A model generated the notes under the pieces. It saw only the letters and a program-made list of their open reading frames with translations. It did no database searches and was not told the origin of the DNA. A program made the translations under genes and the position numbers. DNA of 64,000 bases from Rhodocyclaceae bacterium (GTDB lineage: Bacteria; Pseudomonadota; Gammaproteobacteria; Burkholderiales; Rhodocyclaceae), in assembly GCA_016702335.1 (NCBI GenBank), contig JADJEF010000005.1, positions 1-64,000 of the forward strand, given 5' to 3'. Below are positions 38,802 to 47,438 of the stretch, in pieces; the stretch's first letter is position 1; each line of letters starts with the position of its first letter.

Positions 38802-39661
38802 TCATCACCCCCAATGGCGTCCATGCCGGGGAAGCCGGAGATCGCATCGAGTCGTCGCTGGCGGTCCTCTGGAGTCTCGGTGCGCTGCGCGGCCCACTTT
38901 CTGGCCACCGCCTTCGCGTACACCTCCGGCGAAGACCTCGCGGCCAGTCGAAGCTGGTGGGGCCAGTTTCCGGGCGTGGCCGAGATGAAGCGAGCGGAGT
39001 CCAGGACCCACACCTCCAGAACCCGGATCGCCGCGTCCACGTCCGATGGGTCGCCGCCAAAGTCCTCCACGATCTTACCCGCCGCACCGGCCAGTTGTCC
39101 AGCGAACGCCTTCGGCGAGCCACGCTTGCCGGTAGAGGCGGATCGCCTGGAGACGAGGGGGTTGACAGCCAGGAGTTCATGGATGGCTGCGTAGAAGGGA
39201 CTCCAGCGTCCGGCGGGATCACCTTCCGGAATGTCCGAATCCGCGTTGATCGCCAGATCAACAAGTGTCTTAATGTCTTTGTCTTCACAACCTTCTAGGT
39301 TGTTGTCTCTTCCGTCTAGGAAGAGACCAGGAACCTGAGACGCGCGCTCGCCCGCGCCCGCACGTGTCGGGCGTACGCGCGGGTATATAGAGAGCGCGGT
39401 ACTCAGCCGTACCAGCGGGCACGGGAGGTCGCGAACCATCCCTCTCGTCACATCCACCAGCCCCAGCCCCTCGGCCTTCCTGGCGGCTCCCACGGGCGAC
39501 AGGTGTGGTAGGGCCATCCACATCTCGCCCTCGGCCTCCACCATCTCGCCCTCGGCTTCGGAGCGGAGGATGCGACCGATCAGCCCCGCTACGGGCCAGC
39601 TCCCACCAGCCACATTCAGCGCCCAGTCCGGGATGAACGTCCCAGGTACGTCATCGTCCAC
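38798..39661 (-). CDS. Replication initiation-like protein
   Basis: 287 aa from a GTG behind GGAGG, directly before the helicase (ATGA overlap). The N-terminal 70 residues look like a winged helix with an internal echo (EAEGEMVEAEGEM), then a disordered basic linker, then a helical domain (EVYAKAVARKWAAQRTETPE). This layout is common for phage replisome organisers or helicase loaders; no diagnostic motif. Confidence 0.62.
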   Translation of the reverse strand: MDDDVPGTFIPDWALNVAGGSWPVAGLIGRILRSEAEGEMVEAEGEMWMALPHLSPVGAARKAEGLGLVDVTRGMVRDLPCPLVRLSTALSIYPRVRPTRAGAGERASQVPGLFLDGRDNNLEGCEDKDIKTLVDLAINADSDIPEGDPAGRWSPFYAAIHELLAVNPLVSRRSASTGKRGSPKAFAGQLAGAAGKIVEDFGGDPSDVDAAIRVLEVWVLDSARFISATPGNWPHQLRLAARSSPEVYAKAVARKWAAQRTETPEDRQRRLDAISGFPGMDAIGGDE

Positions 39662-39777
39662 GATCCACCTCCATGCGATTTCTTTTCGTAAGCGCCCCTA
39701 CGGCGCCACCCCTACACCAGGTCCAGTTTCGGCAGCGCGGCTGCCACACACCCCCTCTACCCATGCCACGCATCGCG

Positions 39778-40320
39778 CTACGACCCCGAATCGTCCCGAA
39801 GCGACATGAGGGCGGCGAGAACCCCAACGTCGGCGGGCGTCAGCTCGAACCATTCGCCGTTGAGGCGCTTGACCCGGAAGTAGTTGTGCAGCATCAGCTC
39901 CAATCGCCGAGCCTCCTCCGAGGACTCGGTCGGCCACGCCCGCACGATCTCGACGGCGTACCCCGATGCGGTGGAGAGCGCCTTTCGGCGAGCCTCCACG
40001 TTCACCCCTACGCCGATCTTGTAGATTCCATTGGCCCTCATCAGGTACACATTGGACGAGCGCGGCGGGCGGAGGTTCTTGGAGCCGGCGGTGCAATACC
40101 CCTCGACCGGTACTTCACCCCTCGCCGCACTGCGCTCCATCTCCGGGACGAGGGAGCGGATCGCCGCCCCAAGCTCCTCGTTCGAAAGGGACTCGATGAG
40201 CGGCGCCGTGGCGCAGATGCAGTCATGGAACTTCCACCCATCCGGCGTGATGCAGACCACGTTTGTTATGACGAGTGCGGCCTGCTCGGCATCGTTGAAC
40301 AGATACTCAAGGACGCGCAT
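39778..40320 (-). CDS. GIY-YIG-like (T5orf172/MUG113) nuclease-domain protein
   Basis: 180 aa. SNVYLMRANGIYKIGVGVNV, RRKALSTASG, EIVRAWPTES and LELMLHNYFRVKRLNGEWF are the blocks of the T5orf172/MUG113 branch of GIY-YIG domains. The N-terminal 80 residues are unrelated to it. Role in phage DNA metabolism or as a mobile element is open. Confidence 0.82.
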   Translation of the reverse strand: MRVLEYLFNDAEQAALVITNVVCITPDGWKFHDCICATAPLIESLSNEELGAAIRSLVPEMERSAARGEVPVEGYCTAGSKNLRPPRSSNVYLMRANGIYKIGVGVNVEARRKALSTASGYAVEIVRAWPTESSEEARRLELMLHNYFRVKRLNGEWFELTPADVGVLAALMSLRDDSGS

Positions 40321-40532
40321 CAGGCGCTCCTGTACTTGCGCTGCTTGAAGCTCTTGATGCGGCTTATCTGGGCCTGGGAGACCCGGTATTCGATGGCCAG
40401 CGCCGTTTGGGTGGCCGACTTCTCGGTCAGCCTGGTACGGATGTCATCCACGTCGTCGTCAGTCAGCCTGGCGCTTGGGTGCCCCTGCCCGTAGGCTCGC
40501 GGCGGCAGCTTATCTGATCGGTTTTGAAACAC
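40320..40532 (-). CDS. Small helix-turn-helix protein
   Basis: 70 aa from a GTG behind AAGGAGG. SARLTDDDVDDIRTRL, TQTALAIEYRVSQAQISRI and a basic tail form the HTH that is often found beside or fused to HNH/NUMOD endonucleases. Probably DNA-binding. Confidence 0.72.
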   Translation of the reverse strand: MFQNRSDKLPPRAYGQGHPSARLTDDDVDDIRTRLTEKSATQTALAIEYRVSQAQISRIKSFKQRKYRSA

Positions 40533-40606
40533 ATCGCCCTCCTTGCTGCTCGCCGGCTGGCGTGCTATGGTTAGTTCCGTCACCTCCAGTGATCGTCCAC
40601 TCCACC

Positions 40607-40645
40607 AGCACGATGCCCCGGCCAGCACGGTCGGGGCATCGTGCT
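40607..40645 (-). terminator. Strong 13-bp hairpin
   Basis: Perfect 13-bp inverted repeat (AGCACGATGCCCC, 40607-40619, with its complement at 40633-40645) in the gap after the gene at 40653. The following bases on the minus strand lack a T-run; on the plus strand it is followed by GTTT. Likely terminator or processing hairpin closing the recombination operon. Confidence 0.6.
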
Positions 40646-40652
40646 GTTTGAC

Positions 40653-40961
40653 CTACGGGCTCTTCGTGAACCCCGTCTCAGGGGCGTACTGATAGCCGTA
40701 GCCGGCGAGCATCCGAACGAGCCTCTCCGTGGGCTCTGTCGTCGCGGTCCGGCTGTTCGCACGCCGGATGAAGGAGGCCATCTCGTCGGGGAAGTAGAGG
40801 CCGACCAGCTTCTCTACCAGCCCGCGTGACGTGAGACCGCACTGGGCCGCCATGCCCTCGATGGCGACGGCGGCGATGCCGAGCTTCGCGTCGGTGACCA
40901 TCTCTTCCGTTCGCCCGGCGTTCTTTTTGCGCAGTACGGCCTTGCGGCGCGGTGTGGACAT
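40653..40961 (-). CDS. Unknown small protein
   Basis: 102 aa. A very basic start (STPRRKAVLRKKN) is followed by a helical region with GLTSRGLVEKLVGLYFPDEM. An ATG three codons earlier is also possible. May bind DNA; not recognised. Confidence 0.62.
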   Translation of the reverse strand: MSTPRRKAVLRKKNAGRTEEMVTDAKLGIAAVAIEGMAAQCGLTSRGLVEKLVGLYFPDEMASFIRRANSRTATTEPTERLVRMLAGYGYQYAPETGFTKSP

Positions 40962-40962
40962 C

Positions 40963-41349
40963 TTAGTCATTGAGGGAGCCGGCCCTTGCAACGCTGGCGG
41001 CGATGTTCTCGTGAACGGAGTCCAGGGTAATCGCCACGATCACGGCCGTGATCATTGCCGCGTAATTCTGGGCAATGTCGAACGCCACACCCCCCCGTTC
41101 GGGCGCTATCTCGATGTCCGGGGCACCGATTGCGAGGGCCGTGGCGGCGTAGAAGTTCGCCAGAGCGATCGTCACGACCGTTTCGATTTCGCGTTCCTCG
41201 ACCCTGTCTACGATCCTGTCCTCTCGGGCGGCGACGGAAAATGATTGTCGAAGCCTGGGGAGGAAGTCTGCGAGCGGCCCCTCGTTTCCGGAAACCTCCT
41301 CGACTCCGTTGATAAGCTGCCCAAGGGCAATGGTCGCGTGCTCGTTCAT
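40963..41349 (-). CDS. Unknown helical protein
   Basis: 128 aa, GGAGGTGA upstream of the ATG. Long Ala/Ile-rich helices. The highly Arg-rich alternative frame over the same bases was judged a shadow. Not recognised. Confidence 0.65.
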   Translation of the reverse strand: MNEHATIALGQLINGVEEVSGNEGPLADFLPRLRQSFSVAAREDRIVDRVEEREIETVVTIALANFYAATALAIGAPDIEIAPERGGVAFDIAQNYAAMITAVIVAITLDSVHENIAASVARAGSLND

Positions 41350-41867
41350 TGGTCATCACCTCCATGGTTGCGGGAGAGGGCGAACTGTGCCTCCTCCAAT
41401 TCGATTAGTGGGCGAAGCGCCTCGAATGGTACGAAGTAGGCCGCCTCGCGGCCACCGTGCTCGCGAAGCCACTCGGGCCGCTTCGCGTCGTCCCCCATGA
41501 TCCATCCGCGCACCCGGAAGTGGGGCGCGATCCCCGTCACGAGTACAAACGGGCGGTTGAAGTCGTCCTTGCGGACGATCAGGTCGTAATCGTGTCTCGA
41601 TCTCGTCCGAACCTCCACCCCGCGCCCGATGTCACCAGCGGGACCCTTGAACGTGTTGATATTCGGCGTCCACGGGAGGTGGAGGGCGATTGCGGCGGCG
41701 TACTCCCCGCACGCCCCCTCGATGTGGAGCGACCAGCCCCCGGCGAGAGCCCCATGACGGTCCTCAAGGCCGCGCCTTAGGGCCGCCATGTGCCTTGCAG
41801 CCCCTACATTGACGGCCGACTGGAGCTGTGAAGGGTTCAGCGTAACGCACCCGTCGTGGCTAGGCAT
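41346..41867 (-). CDS. Conserved phage protein, possibly nuclease-like
   Basis: 173 aa. The pattern ACGEYAAAIALHLPWTP, GVEVRTRSRHDYDLIVRKDD, VLVTGIAPHFRVRGWIMGDDAK and AYFVPFEALRPL is one I recognise as a widespread phage protein; the E...VRT...YDLIVR core resembles PD-(D/E)xK nucleases. Placed with recombination genes. Confidence 0.7.
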   Translation of the reverse strand: MPSHDGCVTLNPSQLQSAVNVGAARHMAALRRGLEDRHGALAGGWSLHIEGACGEYAAAIALHLPWTPNINTFKGPAGDIGRGVEVRTRSRHDYDLIVRKDDFNRPFVLVTGIAPHFRVRGWIMGDDAKRPEWLREHGGREAAYFVPFEALRPLIELEEAQFALSRNHGGDDQ

Positions 41868-42540
41868 TGCACCACTCCTTCAGCCGTTGAATCACGTCGC
41901 CCGTGACGCTGTCACCGGAGTAGCCATCCAGCTCGCTGCCCGGAGGGCTCTTGAGGACGCGAATCGTGTGGTCCTGATCCAGCGAAGCGAAGAACGAGAA
42001 CTCGTAGACGGCGCCGTCCTTGAACGCAGGACCCTTGCCGGCGGAAACGAAGCTCTTCTTGCCGCGATCGTCCACCTGCTCGACCCACTCGGTGCGGGTC
42101 CGCATCGTGCAGATGGTGTGGGTTGGGTAGCGGACGATGGCGTCCATGAGGCGCTTGATTTGGGGGTTCAGCTTGGCCCAGGCGTCGAAGCGCCCGCCGG
42201 CCTGATCCTTCTGAGCCAGAATTCCTCCAGGGCCGTCCCAGAACGCCGACAGGCTGTCGATGACGAGCACGCCGTACAGTCCAGACTTGTAGGCGTCGGT
42301 CATCATGGCGAGGTAGTCTTGAACGGAGAACTTTTCGAGCTGCGCCTCATCGAAGTCGAAGAGGTCGGCATACTCCCGCGCCCGCCCGCCCTCCGTATCG
42401 ATGAATGCGACACGCTTCCCCTCCGGACAGAGCGCCTTCGCCAGCTCTAGGGCGAAGCGAGTCTTCCCGCTCCCGGCCGGTCCGAAGACTGCGCTTCGGA
42501 GCTTGTGGTCGGTTCTGGCGGCCTTCTTGAAGTCAGACAC
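41860..42540 (-). CDS. RecA-like ATPase, Sak4-type recombination protein
   Basis: 226 aa. Walker A VFGPAGSGKTRFA (residues 18-30), a GGRAREYADLFDFD segment and Walker B GVLVIDSLSAFW (about 89-100), with a later ICTMRTRTEW. Single RecA-core ATPases of this size in phage recombination modules (Sak4/AAA_24 type) promote strand annealing or exchange, usually with an SSB. No SSB was recognised nearby. Confidence 0.82.
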   Translation of the reverse strand: MSDFKKAARTDHKLRSAVFGPAGSGKTRFALELAKALCPEGKRVAFIDTEGGRAREYADLFDFDEAQLEKFSVQDYLAMMTDAYKSGLYGVLVIDSLSAFWDGPGGILAQKDQAGGRFDAWAKLNPQIKRLMDAIVRYPTHTICTMRTRTEWVEQVDDRGKKSFVSAGKGPAFKDGAVYEFSFFASLDQDHTIRVLKSPPGSELDGYSGDSVTGDVIQRLKEWCNA

Positions 42541-43010
42541 TCAAGTCCCTCCTGTGTGATCCGGTGCCCCGCTGGGGAGAACCGGATCGTGCTCGTTTCG
42601 GATTCGACCAGTCCAATGCTCTGGAGAGCGCGTAGCGTGTCTCGCGTCGAGTACGTCGGACCTTTCCCTCCCAACTCCCTCGCCGTCCATGCCCTCTCCG
42701 GGTCTTCGGCCATCTTCTTCAGGATGTCCAGGGAGCGCCGCCTTGCGCGAACGGATGTTACGATCGGCCTCCTTGGGGGTCGTGCCCCCCATTCTGGCGG
42801 CGGGTTGTTGCGGAAACGGATCACCGCCTCGGCGGTGTCGGGTCGGATTAGCGCGTAGAGGAGCTTCCCTGACGAGTTTACGACCGGAAGATACGGGTAC
42901 CCACACGTCCTGAGCCAATGCAAAACCTGCGCCGCCCAAATCCGTTCCCCCCTAGATTGGGCGATTGCCTCGACTTCCTTCGTCGTTAACAATCCATTCC
43001 TTGTCGGCAT
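42447..43010 (-). CDS. DNA-binding protein with helix-turn-helix parts
   Basis: 187 aa from MPTRNGLLTTKEVEAIAQ, a MerR/excisionase-like start, followed by a winged-helix-like region (ILKKMAEDPERAWTARELGG) with TRDTLRALQSIGLVE. The C-terminal 30 residues overlap the ATPase gene. Regulator or accessory recombination protein. Confidence 0.68.
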   Translation of the reverse strand: MPTRNGLLTTKEVEAIAQSRGERIWAAQVLHWLRTCGYPYLPVVNSSGKLLYALIRPDTAEAVIRFRNNPPPEWGARPPRRPIVTSVRARRRSLDILKKMAEDPERAWTARELGGKGPTYSTRDTLRALQSIGLVESETSTIRFSPAGHRITQEGLECLTSRRPPEPTTSSEAQSSDRPGAGRLASP

Positions 43011-43182
43011 CGCGCGCCCCCGCATACAGCTCGTTTTTCCCGATCCGAATGGTCACCTCTTCACCCTTCACGGTTTCGATGATAGCCCCCATTAGTGCCC
43101 GTACGGCGACGACCAGGAAGCCCTCGATTGGCCGCGTTGCCATCGGCCGGTCGTCCAGTGTGACGATTTTCGTCCTTGCCAT
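42952..43182 (-). CDS. Unknown small protein
   Basis: 76 aa. ARTKIVTLDD start, then a hydrophobic helix (IEGFLVVAVRALMGAII) and EEVTIRIGKNELY. Overlaps the next gene by 59 bases. Not recognised. Confidence 0.58.
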   Translation of the reverse strand: MARTKIVTLDDRPMATRPIEGFLVVAVRALMGAIIETVKGEEVTIRIGKNELYAGARDADKEWIVNDEGSRGNRPI

Positions 43183-43509
43183 CTACCACCCCCTCTTCTC
43201 AACGATGCGGCGCTGCGCCACGTCGTACTCTTGGTCAATGCGGTTCTGGGCGTCCCTGAGGTTCGCCTGGTGGTCTCTTACGATCTCTTCCGCCAGGATG
43301 GCGGTCGGCCCGCCGGAGTGTCGGATTGTGAATGGCGGAAGCTCATCGAGTGCCAGCCCGAGGTAGTCCGCAACCGCCGCACTCGCTTCGCGCAGGGTTC
43401 CACCGAATGCCGTCACGATTCGATGCCCACTCAAGTCGAGAATGCCAAGCCAGACTCCGGCCGGCCCCCCATCGAGAAGGATGATCAGATCAGACCACGC
43501 CGGGTACAT
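43183..43509 (-). CDS. Unknown small protein
   Basis: 108 aa. GVWLGILDLSGHRIVTAFGGT and a helical C terminus ending RRIVEKRGW. Overlaps the upstream gene by 20 bases. Not recognised. Confidence 0.62.
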   Translation of the reverse strand: MYPAWSDLIILLDGGPAGVWLGILDLSGHRIVTAFGGTLREASAAVADYLGLALDELPPFTIRHSGGPTAILAEEIVRDHQANLRDAQNRIDQEYDVAQRRIVEKRGW

Positions 43510-43672
43510 CGTCCACCTCCAGTAGTTCTCGGAGCGCCTCGACGGTCACGCGCGCCACGACCTTGCCATCCACGCTCAATTCCAGGACCTCGTCGCCACC
43601 GGCGACCCATCCACCGAGATAGACCTCCCGCTCCGACTCAAGTCTCACACGCCGGAAGCGCCACGTCTTCAT
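43490..43672 (-). CDS. Unknown 60-residue protein
   Basis: 60 aa, beta-rich start (KTWRFRRVRLESEREVYLGG) and an acidic helical end. In an overlapping chain (ATGA with the gene upstream). Not recognised. Confidence 0.58.
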   Translation of the reverse strand: MKTWRFRRVRLESEREVYLGGWVAGGDEVLELSVDGKVVARVTVEALRELLEVDDVPGVV

Positions 43673-43944
43673 CGGAGTCGATAGACGAACGAGTGCCCGC
43701 CAGGCGTACGGAGGCCCTCGATCGGATGCCCTCCGTACTCCGGACGTCGCAGCTCGCGAATGCGGGCCGACAGCCCTGTCTCACAGTAGGCGACTCCATG
43801 ATCGCGCCGGGCTCGCCATGCGAGGTCACGGACGCTATGCCACTCGCCGTCCGAGAGGAGTTTCAGGACGACCTCGCGTTGACTGAGGGGCGGAGCAGGC
43901 TCCGGCTCCCCCGGCGAGAAGACGCGACGAATAAACGCTCTCAT
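43669..43944 (-). CDS. Winged-helix-like DNA-binding protein
   Basis: 91 aa. LSQREVVLKLLSDGEWHSVRDLA, ETGLSARIRELRRP and GGHPIEGLRTPGGHSFVYRL give the helix-helix-recognition helix-wing order of small phage wHTH proteins. Confidence 0.75.
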   Translation of the reverse strand: MRAFIRRVFSPGEPEPAPPLSQREVVLKLLSDGEWHSVRDLAWRARRDHGVAYCETGLSARIRELRRPEYGGHPIEGLRTPGGHSFVYRLR

Positions 43945-44249
43945 ACCTTCCTCCCGAGTCGCTTTACGGCGTTCGAGCGCCGCATCAGCGCGAAAGTCAT
44001 CTCAAGGGTCCTGCGTGCTTCCTGCCTCTTGTTCTTTGAGAAGGCAGAAGAGATGGCGGCCATCTCCCGGTCCCCAACCTCCGTTGCTAGCTCATCGATG
44101 AGCGCCGCAACCAGCCTGGCGGTCTCGAAATCAATCACAACCGCCTTCCTCCACAGCCGGTCAAGGTCCACCCACCACCTCTGCGTTGGTGGCCCAGGAT
44201 CATCCCCGCCGATGTCTGCCAGAAGGTCCGTTGCCCAGAGTGGCTTCAT
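43941..44249 (-). CDS. Unknown small protein
   Basis: 102 aa from an ATG directly after TATACC and without a ribosome site. Helical, basic C-terminal end (MRRSNAVKRLGRKV). Translation may be leaderless or start elsewhere. Not recognised. Confidence 0.55.
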   Translation of the reverse strand: MKPLWATDLLADIGGDDPGPPTQRWWVDLDRLWRKAVVIDFETARLVAALIDELATEVGDREMAAISSAFSKNKRQEARRTLEMTFALMRRSNAVKRLGRKV

Positions 44250-44255
44250 GGTATA

Positions 44256-44468
44256 CTAGTCCATAACGGAAGTCAAGCCGGGCGAGGTGACGTATCCCGC
44301 CAGTGCCCAGATGACCGTCCACGTTCCTCTGCATCGAGGGCAGAGGACCTCGGCGGTGTAGTTGCCATCATCGCGCCACTCGTCGTCGGTGATCATCGCC
44401 GGAGTCTCGACTAGGCAATGGGGACAGATATGGCCTGCGCGTTTGCGAAACTCATCCAGGGACAGCAT
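44256..44468 (-). CDS. Small zinc-ribbon protein
   Basis: 70 aa from MLSLDEFRKRAGH. Two knuckles, CPHC and CPRC, separated by about 29 residues, with TAEVLCPRCRGTW. Likely nucleic-acid or protein binding. Confidence 0.68.
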   Translation of the reverse strand: MLSLDEFRKRAGHICPHCLVETPAMITDDEWRDDGNYTAEVLCPRCRGTWTVIWALAGYVTSPGLTSVMD

Positions 44469-44706
44469 TTGACAGCAGCTCCTTGATTGTGAACTCGACC
44501 ACGCCACGCCCCGGTCCTGGCACTGCCAGCCCGAGCGCGTCATAGCCAGCCGACCGGTAGCGTTCTACCCGCCAGCGCGAAAGTGCGACCGCTCCACGAT
44601 CCGGCAGCGTCCAGCCGCGCCGCTGGTCGTGGAGCGTTACGATGAGCGGCCGTGCGTCCGGTCCGAAGAACCGGACGACGGCCGAGAGTGGGGTTGTCGT
44701 GACCAT
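44452..44706 (-). CDS. Unknown small protein
   Basis: 84 aa from MVTTTPLSAVVRFFG. Beta-rich with RVERYRSAGYDALGLAV. The ATG lies 5 bases after the upstream stop. Not recognised. Confidence 0.58.
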   Translation of the reverse strand: MVTTTPLSAVVRFFGPDARPLIVTLHDQRRGWTLPDRGAVALSRWRVERYRSAGYDALGLAVPGPGRGVVEFTIKELLSNAVPG

Positions 44707-44710
44707 GACC

Positions 44711-45238
44711 CTAGAAGTCGTACTCCGGGCCAGGAGACCAGTCCCGCCAGCCCTCACCGATGAACTTTCCGCCGAGTTCCTGCTCGATCGCCGCTGCGAT
44801 CTCCATCGAGATGTCGCGGAAGATCGCGCCGCCTTGCCGGAGGTAGGCCAGCATCTCTGAGCGAGGGCCAGAGAGCTGCTGGCGCGACTCCATCCCCTCC
44901 AGGTCGGCAAGAACCTCCCCGAGCTTGCCCTCTGGGATGCACAGGGAGTACAGCCAGCTCCGCTGCACCCCGTTGATGGGCGGCCCGTCGTCGTCGGTCG
45001 CGTAGTCGCCGACGAGCATCACGCGGTCGCCGGCCCAGCTCCCCAGGACGAACGCCCCGTGACTCGGGTCTCCGCCGCCGCGATACTCCCTCGCCTTGTC
45101 TGCCATGAGCAGGATCATGGCCGTTCCGATCCCCGGCCCGCCGGACCCCATCTCCAGGAGCTTGAGTCCGTCGCCGAGCGTGTGTGGGTGGACAAACTCC
45201 ATCTTGTCCACGTTCACGAGCTTCCAATACTGGCCCAT
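44711..45238 (-). CDS. MGQYWK-type conserved phage protein
   Basis: 175 aa. Begins GQYWKLVNVDKMEFVHP, a start shared by many phage and bacterial proteins of unknown function, followed by LGDGLKLLEMG and WAGDRVMLVGDYATDD. The family looks like an immunity- or toxin-associated fold, but no role is known to me. Confidence 0.75.
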   Translation of the reverse strand: MGQYWKLVNVDKMEFVHPHTLGDGLKLLEMGSGGPGIGTAMILLMADKAREYRGGGDPSHGAFVLGSWAGDRVMLVGDYATDDDGPPINGVQRSWLYSLCIPEGKLGEVLADLEGMESRQQLSGPRSEMLAYLRQGGAIFRDISMEIAAAIEQELGGKFIGEGWRDWSPGPEYDF

Positions 45239-45241
45239 TCT

Positions 45242-45448
45242 CTACCCCTCCCCGTTGTAGCCCATGAGATGGTTTTCCCACAGGCCCTTGCACTTCTCGT
45301 AGGCCGCGTGCGAACTCGCACCGCCCATCCCGTCGACCACGCCCATCACGGCCTGGCAGAGGGCCGCCCAGAGGTCGCTACCCTCCTCGCAGAGCGCGTC
45401 GGGCCACATGCCCTCCTCCTTGTGGCACACCTTGCACGGTGCGTTCAT
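45242..45448 (-). CDS. Small Cys-rich protein
   Basis: 68 aa. CKVCHKEEG near the start, then three further Cys and a WENHLMGYNG end. May bind zinc. Not recognised. Confidence 0.6.
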   Translation of the reverse strand: MNAPCKVCHKEEGMWPDALCEEGSDLWAALCQAVMGVVDGMGGASSHAAYEKCKGLWENHLMGYNGEG

Positions 45449-45642
45449 ACGATCTCGGCCACGTTGCCATCCTCCAGGTCCGCCAAGTAGTCGTCGGTCG
45501 TCTTCCACACGGTCGCGGACTGGATGGGCCTGGTACTGTTGCACTCACAGAACTCCAGCCAGAGAGCCAGTTCCATCGGGTCCTTCAGACCCTCCGCGTC
45601 CGTGAGGTCCATCTCCAATTCGACCAGGAACTTCCGCTTCAC
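45445..45642 (-). CDS. Unknown 65-residue protein
   Basis: 65 aa from a GTG overlapping the upstream stop (GTGA). Strand-rich start KRKFLVELEMDL and a WLEFCECN segment; acidic. Not recognised. Confidence 0.6.
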   Translation of the reverse strand: MKRKFLVELEMDLTDAEGLKDPMELALWLEFCECNSTRPIQSATVWKTTDDYLADLEDGNVAEIV

Positions 45643-45908
45643 CCCACACGCTCCTTTGCCTCTTCGAGTCGATCGGCCGCATCCTTGGCCATCCGCTCCA
45701 TCTTGGCGATGTAGTCGGCCGGCGGACGCAATTCCCAGTTCATTGCGGACCAGATGAACCTGCCGTTGGCCTGCGCTGCTTCGAGGTCGTCCGGCGAGAA
45801 CCACAAGTCCTGGTAGGTACAACGGAACCACAGGCCGTCCCTCCGCGCCTCCGCGAACATGGGCGCCAGTTCGGCCAGGATGTGCGCCCTCGCTTCCCTT
45901 TCGTCCAT
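45639..45908 (-). CDS. Unknown helical protein
   Basis: 89 aa. FRCTYQDLWFSPDDLEAAQANG is a pattern I recognise from other small phage proteins. Ends in a Glu/Lys helix. No known role. Confidence 0.65.
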   Translation of the reverse strand: MDEREARAHILAELAPMFAEARRDGLWFRCTYQDLWFSPDDLEAAQANGRFIWSAMNWELRPPADYIAKMERMAKDAADRLEEAKERVG

Positions 45909-45917
45909 CGAGTTCTC

Positions 45918-46748
45918 CTAGATGTGAATGTCTACGGCGGTGAGGATGGCGGCGCCCGGAATCTTGTCGTAGATCGCGTGCGCCTCCCGGTGCCACGCAT
46001 CCTGCTCCGTGTCACCCTCTACGACGCCGAAGAATCGCATCTTCCCGCGCTCGATCCACTCCCCGTCGATCAGGAACGCGAACGGCATCCCGGCCCCGAA
46101 ACCCGCCGCGTGGGCGTAGTCGGCGCGCGGGCGGAGGTACTCGTCTGGCCCATCCCACCACGCCGGATGACCGGAACCGAGGTCCTTCACCGCATTGACG
46201 GCCGCCTGTCCGTTGTACGCATCCCGCGCTCCCTGGTGATCGACTGGATGCGCCTCGCGAACTTGCGCCCACGTCATCGGGACGGGGTGGGCGTCGATGA
46301 CCGCGTGAACCTCATCCCATCTCTTGCCAGCGGCCTCGGCGGCCTCGTCGTACATCCGCGACCAGTCGATGTCCACCCTCCGGGTGACGTTCACTGGGGT
46401 GGACGGCACCCGGCGGCCCGTGTGAAAGCGTTGCCACCCCTTCCAGAACCCATCCCACCGTCCGCCCACGACGTACCAGTCCCACTTCGACTTCGGGTTG
46501 TACGTGGACATCTGATAGACACCCTCGTCGTCGGCGAGGTAGGACCCGCTATCCGAGAACTCGTCGTTCAGCTTGGCGGCGATGGCCGCCCAGTCACCCG
46601 CCGGGGCGCCATTATTGACTGCGTACTCGATCTCCCAGTCCCCCACGGGATGGCGATATGGCTCCACCTCCACGTTCTCATCGAATGGCGCCAAATGTTC
46701 CGCCAACTTGTCGGGATCACCGACGACCACCACTACGTAGTGACTCAT
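45918..46748 (-). CDS. Conserved phage protein of the accessory cluster
   Basis: 276 aa. HYVVVVVGD start and a STYNPKSKWDWYVVGGRWDGF core are typical of a widespread phage protein of unknown role. The C-terminal half has MPFAFLIDGEWIERGKMRFFG. The largest member of this block besides 47439-48380. Confidence 0.72.
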   Translation of the reverse strand: MSHYVVVVVGDPDKLAEHLAPFDENVEVEPYRHPVGDWEIEYAVNNGAPAGDWAAIAAKLNDEFSDSGSYLADDEGVYQMSTYNPKSKWDWYVVGGRWDGFWKGWQRFHTGRRVPSTPVNVTRRVDIDWSRMYDEAAEAAGKRWDEVHAVIDAHPVPMTWAQVREAHPVDHQGARDAYNGQAAVNAVKDLGSGHPAWWDGPDEYLRPRADYAHAAGFGAGMPFAFLIDGEWIERGKMRFFGVVEGDTEQDAWHREAHAIYDKIPGAAILTAVDIHI

Positions 46749-46754
46749 TCCGTT

Positions 46755-47126
46755 CTACCTCCCATAGTAGGTCACGCCGTCAAAGTCGAACGACGTGTAA
46801 TCCTGCTTCAGCTCCCGCGCCGCTTGCTCCCAGTCGATGCAGTTGAGCGGCCATCCGTAGTCGTTGTTGATGGCCCCGATGTCGCTGGCCATCTCCTGGG
46901 CGTAGTCCTCGAAGTAGCTCTCGCGGATGAGGGTCGCGCCGTACTGCCAATCGTCGCAATACCCCTCCGCCTCTTCGGCAAGCGCCGTTAGCGCCGCCAA
47001 CTCCGCCGCCTCTTCGTCCGTGAATTGGTCACCGCCCTCTTCGTTCCGTAGGTACTCGATCCGGTCGATGATGTCTCGCGAGTCGATCGTGTCCGCCGAG
47101 TTGTCGATCTCTGTGTCGCCCTTCAT
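46755..47126 (-). CDS. Conserved acidic phage protein, ArdA-region-like
   Basis: 123 aa, strongly acidic. The C-terminal part (SYFEDYAQEMASDIGAI, WPLNCIDWEQAARELKQDY, FDGVTYY) matches a common phage protein with an antirestriction-like, DNA-mimic charge. Antirestriction is inference from charge and neighbourhood only. Confidence 0.72.
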   Translation of the reverse strand: MKGDTEIDNSADTIDSRDIIDRIEYLRNEEGGDQFTDEEAAELAALTALAEEAEGYCDDWQYGATLIRESYFEDYAQEMASDIGAINNDYGWPLNCIDWEQAARELKQDYTSFDFDGVTYYGR

Positions 47127-47422
47127 CCACTCACCTCCTCGCGAAAACGATCACGAGCGATCCGTTCGACCAGCTCGTTCAGCACTTGCATCTCGCCGTT
47201 GTCGGCGTTGATGAACAGATCGCGTAGGTCCAGACTGGCCTCCACTCTGCCGATCCAGTTGTCCCGCTCCTTGTTCGTCATGGATTCCCACTGCTCCTCT
47301 GCGTACTCGTCCTCATCCCACGTCTCGAACGCGAGGTGGCACGAGTCGCACTTGTGGAGCAGATGCCCGATGCCGGGCGTGACGTTCGTGCTCTTGCAGT
47401 CCGGACAGACCAGCTTCCTCAT
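47123..47422 (-). CDS. Zinc-ribbon protein
   Basis: 99 aa. CPDCKSTN and HKCDSCHLAFETWDEDE form a zinc ribbon; the rest is helical. GGAGG is 9 bases before the ATG. Probably a nucleic-acid-binding or adaptor protein. Confidence 0.72.
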   Translation of the reverse strand: MRKLVCPDCKSTNVTPGIGHLLHKCDSCHLAFETWDEDEYAEEQWESMTNKERDNWIGRVEASLDLRDLFINADNGEMQVLNELVERIARDRFREEVSG

Positions 47423-47438
47423 TATACCATACCTCCAC

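Noticed and set aside
40967..41365. 132-codon Arg-rich minus-strand ORF
   Set aside because: It overlaps a normal-composition ORF with a better ribosome site; the Arg excess is typical of a shifted GC-rich frame.
44248..44276. TTGACT ... TATACC before the gene at 43941-44249
   Set aside because: The spacer is 15 bases and the -10 touches the ATG, so a transcript would begin inside the gene.
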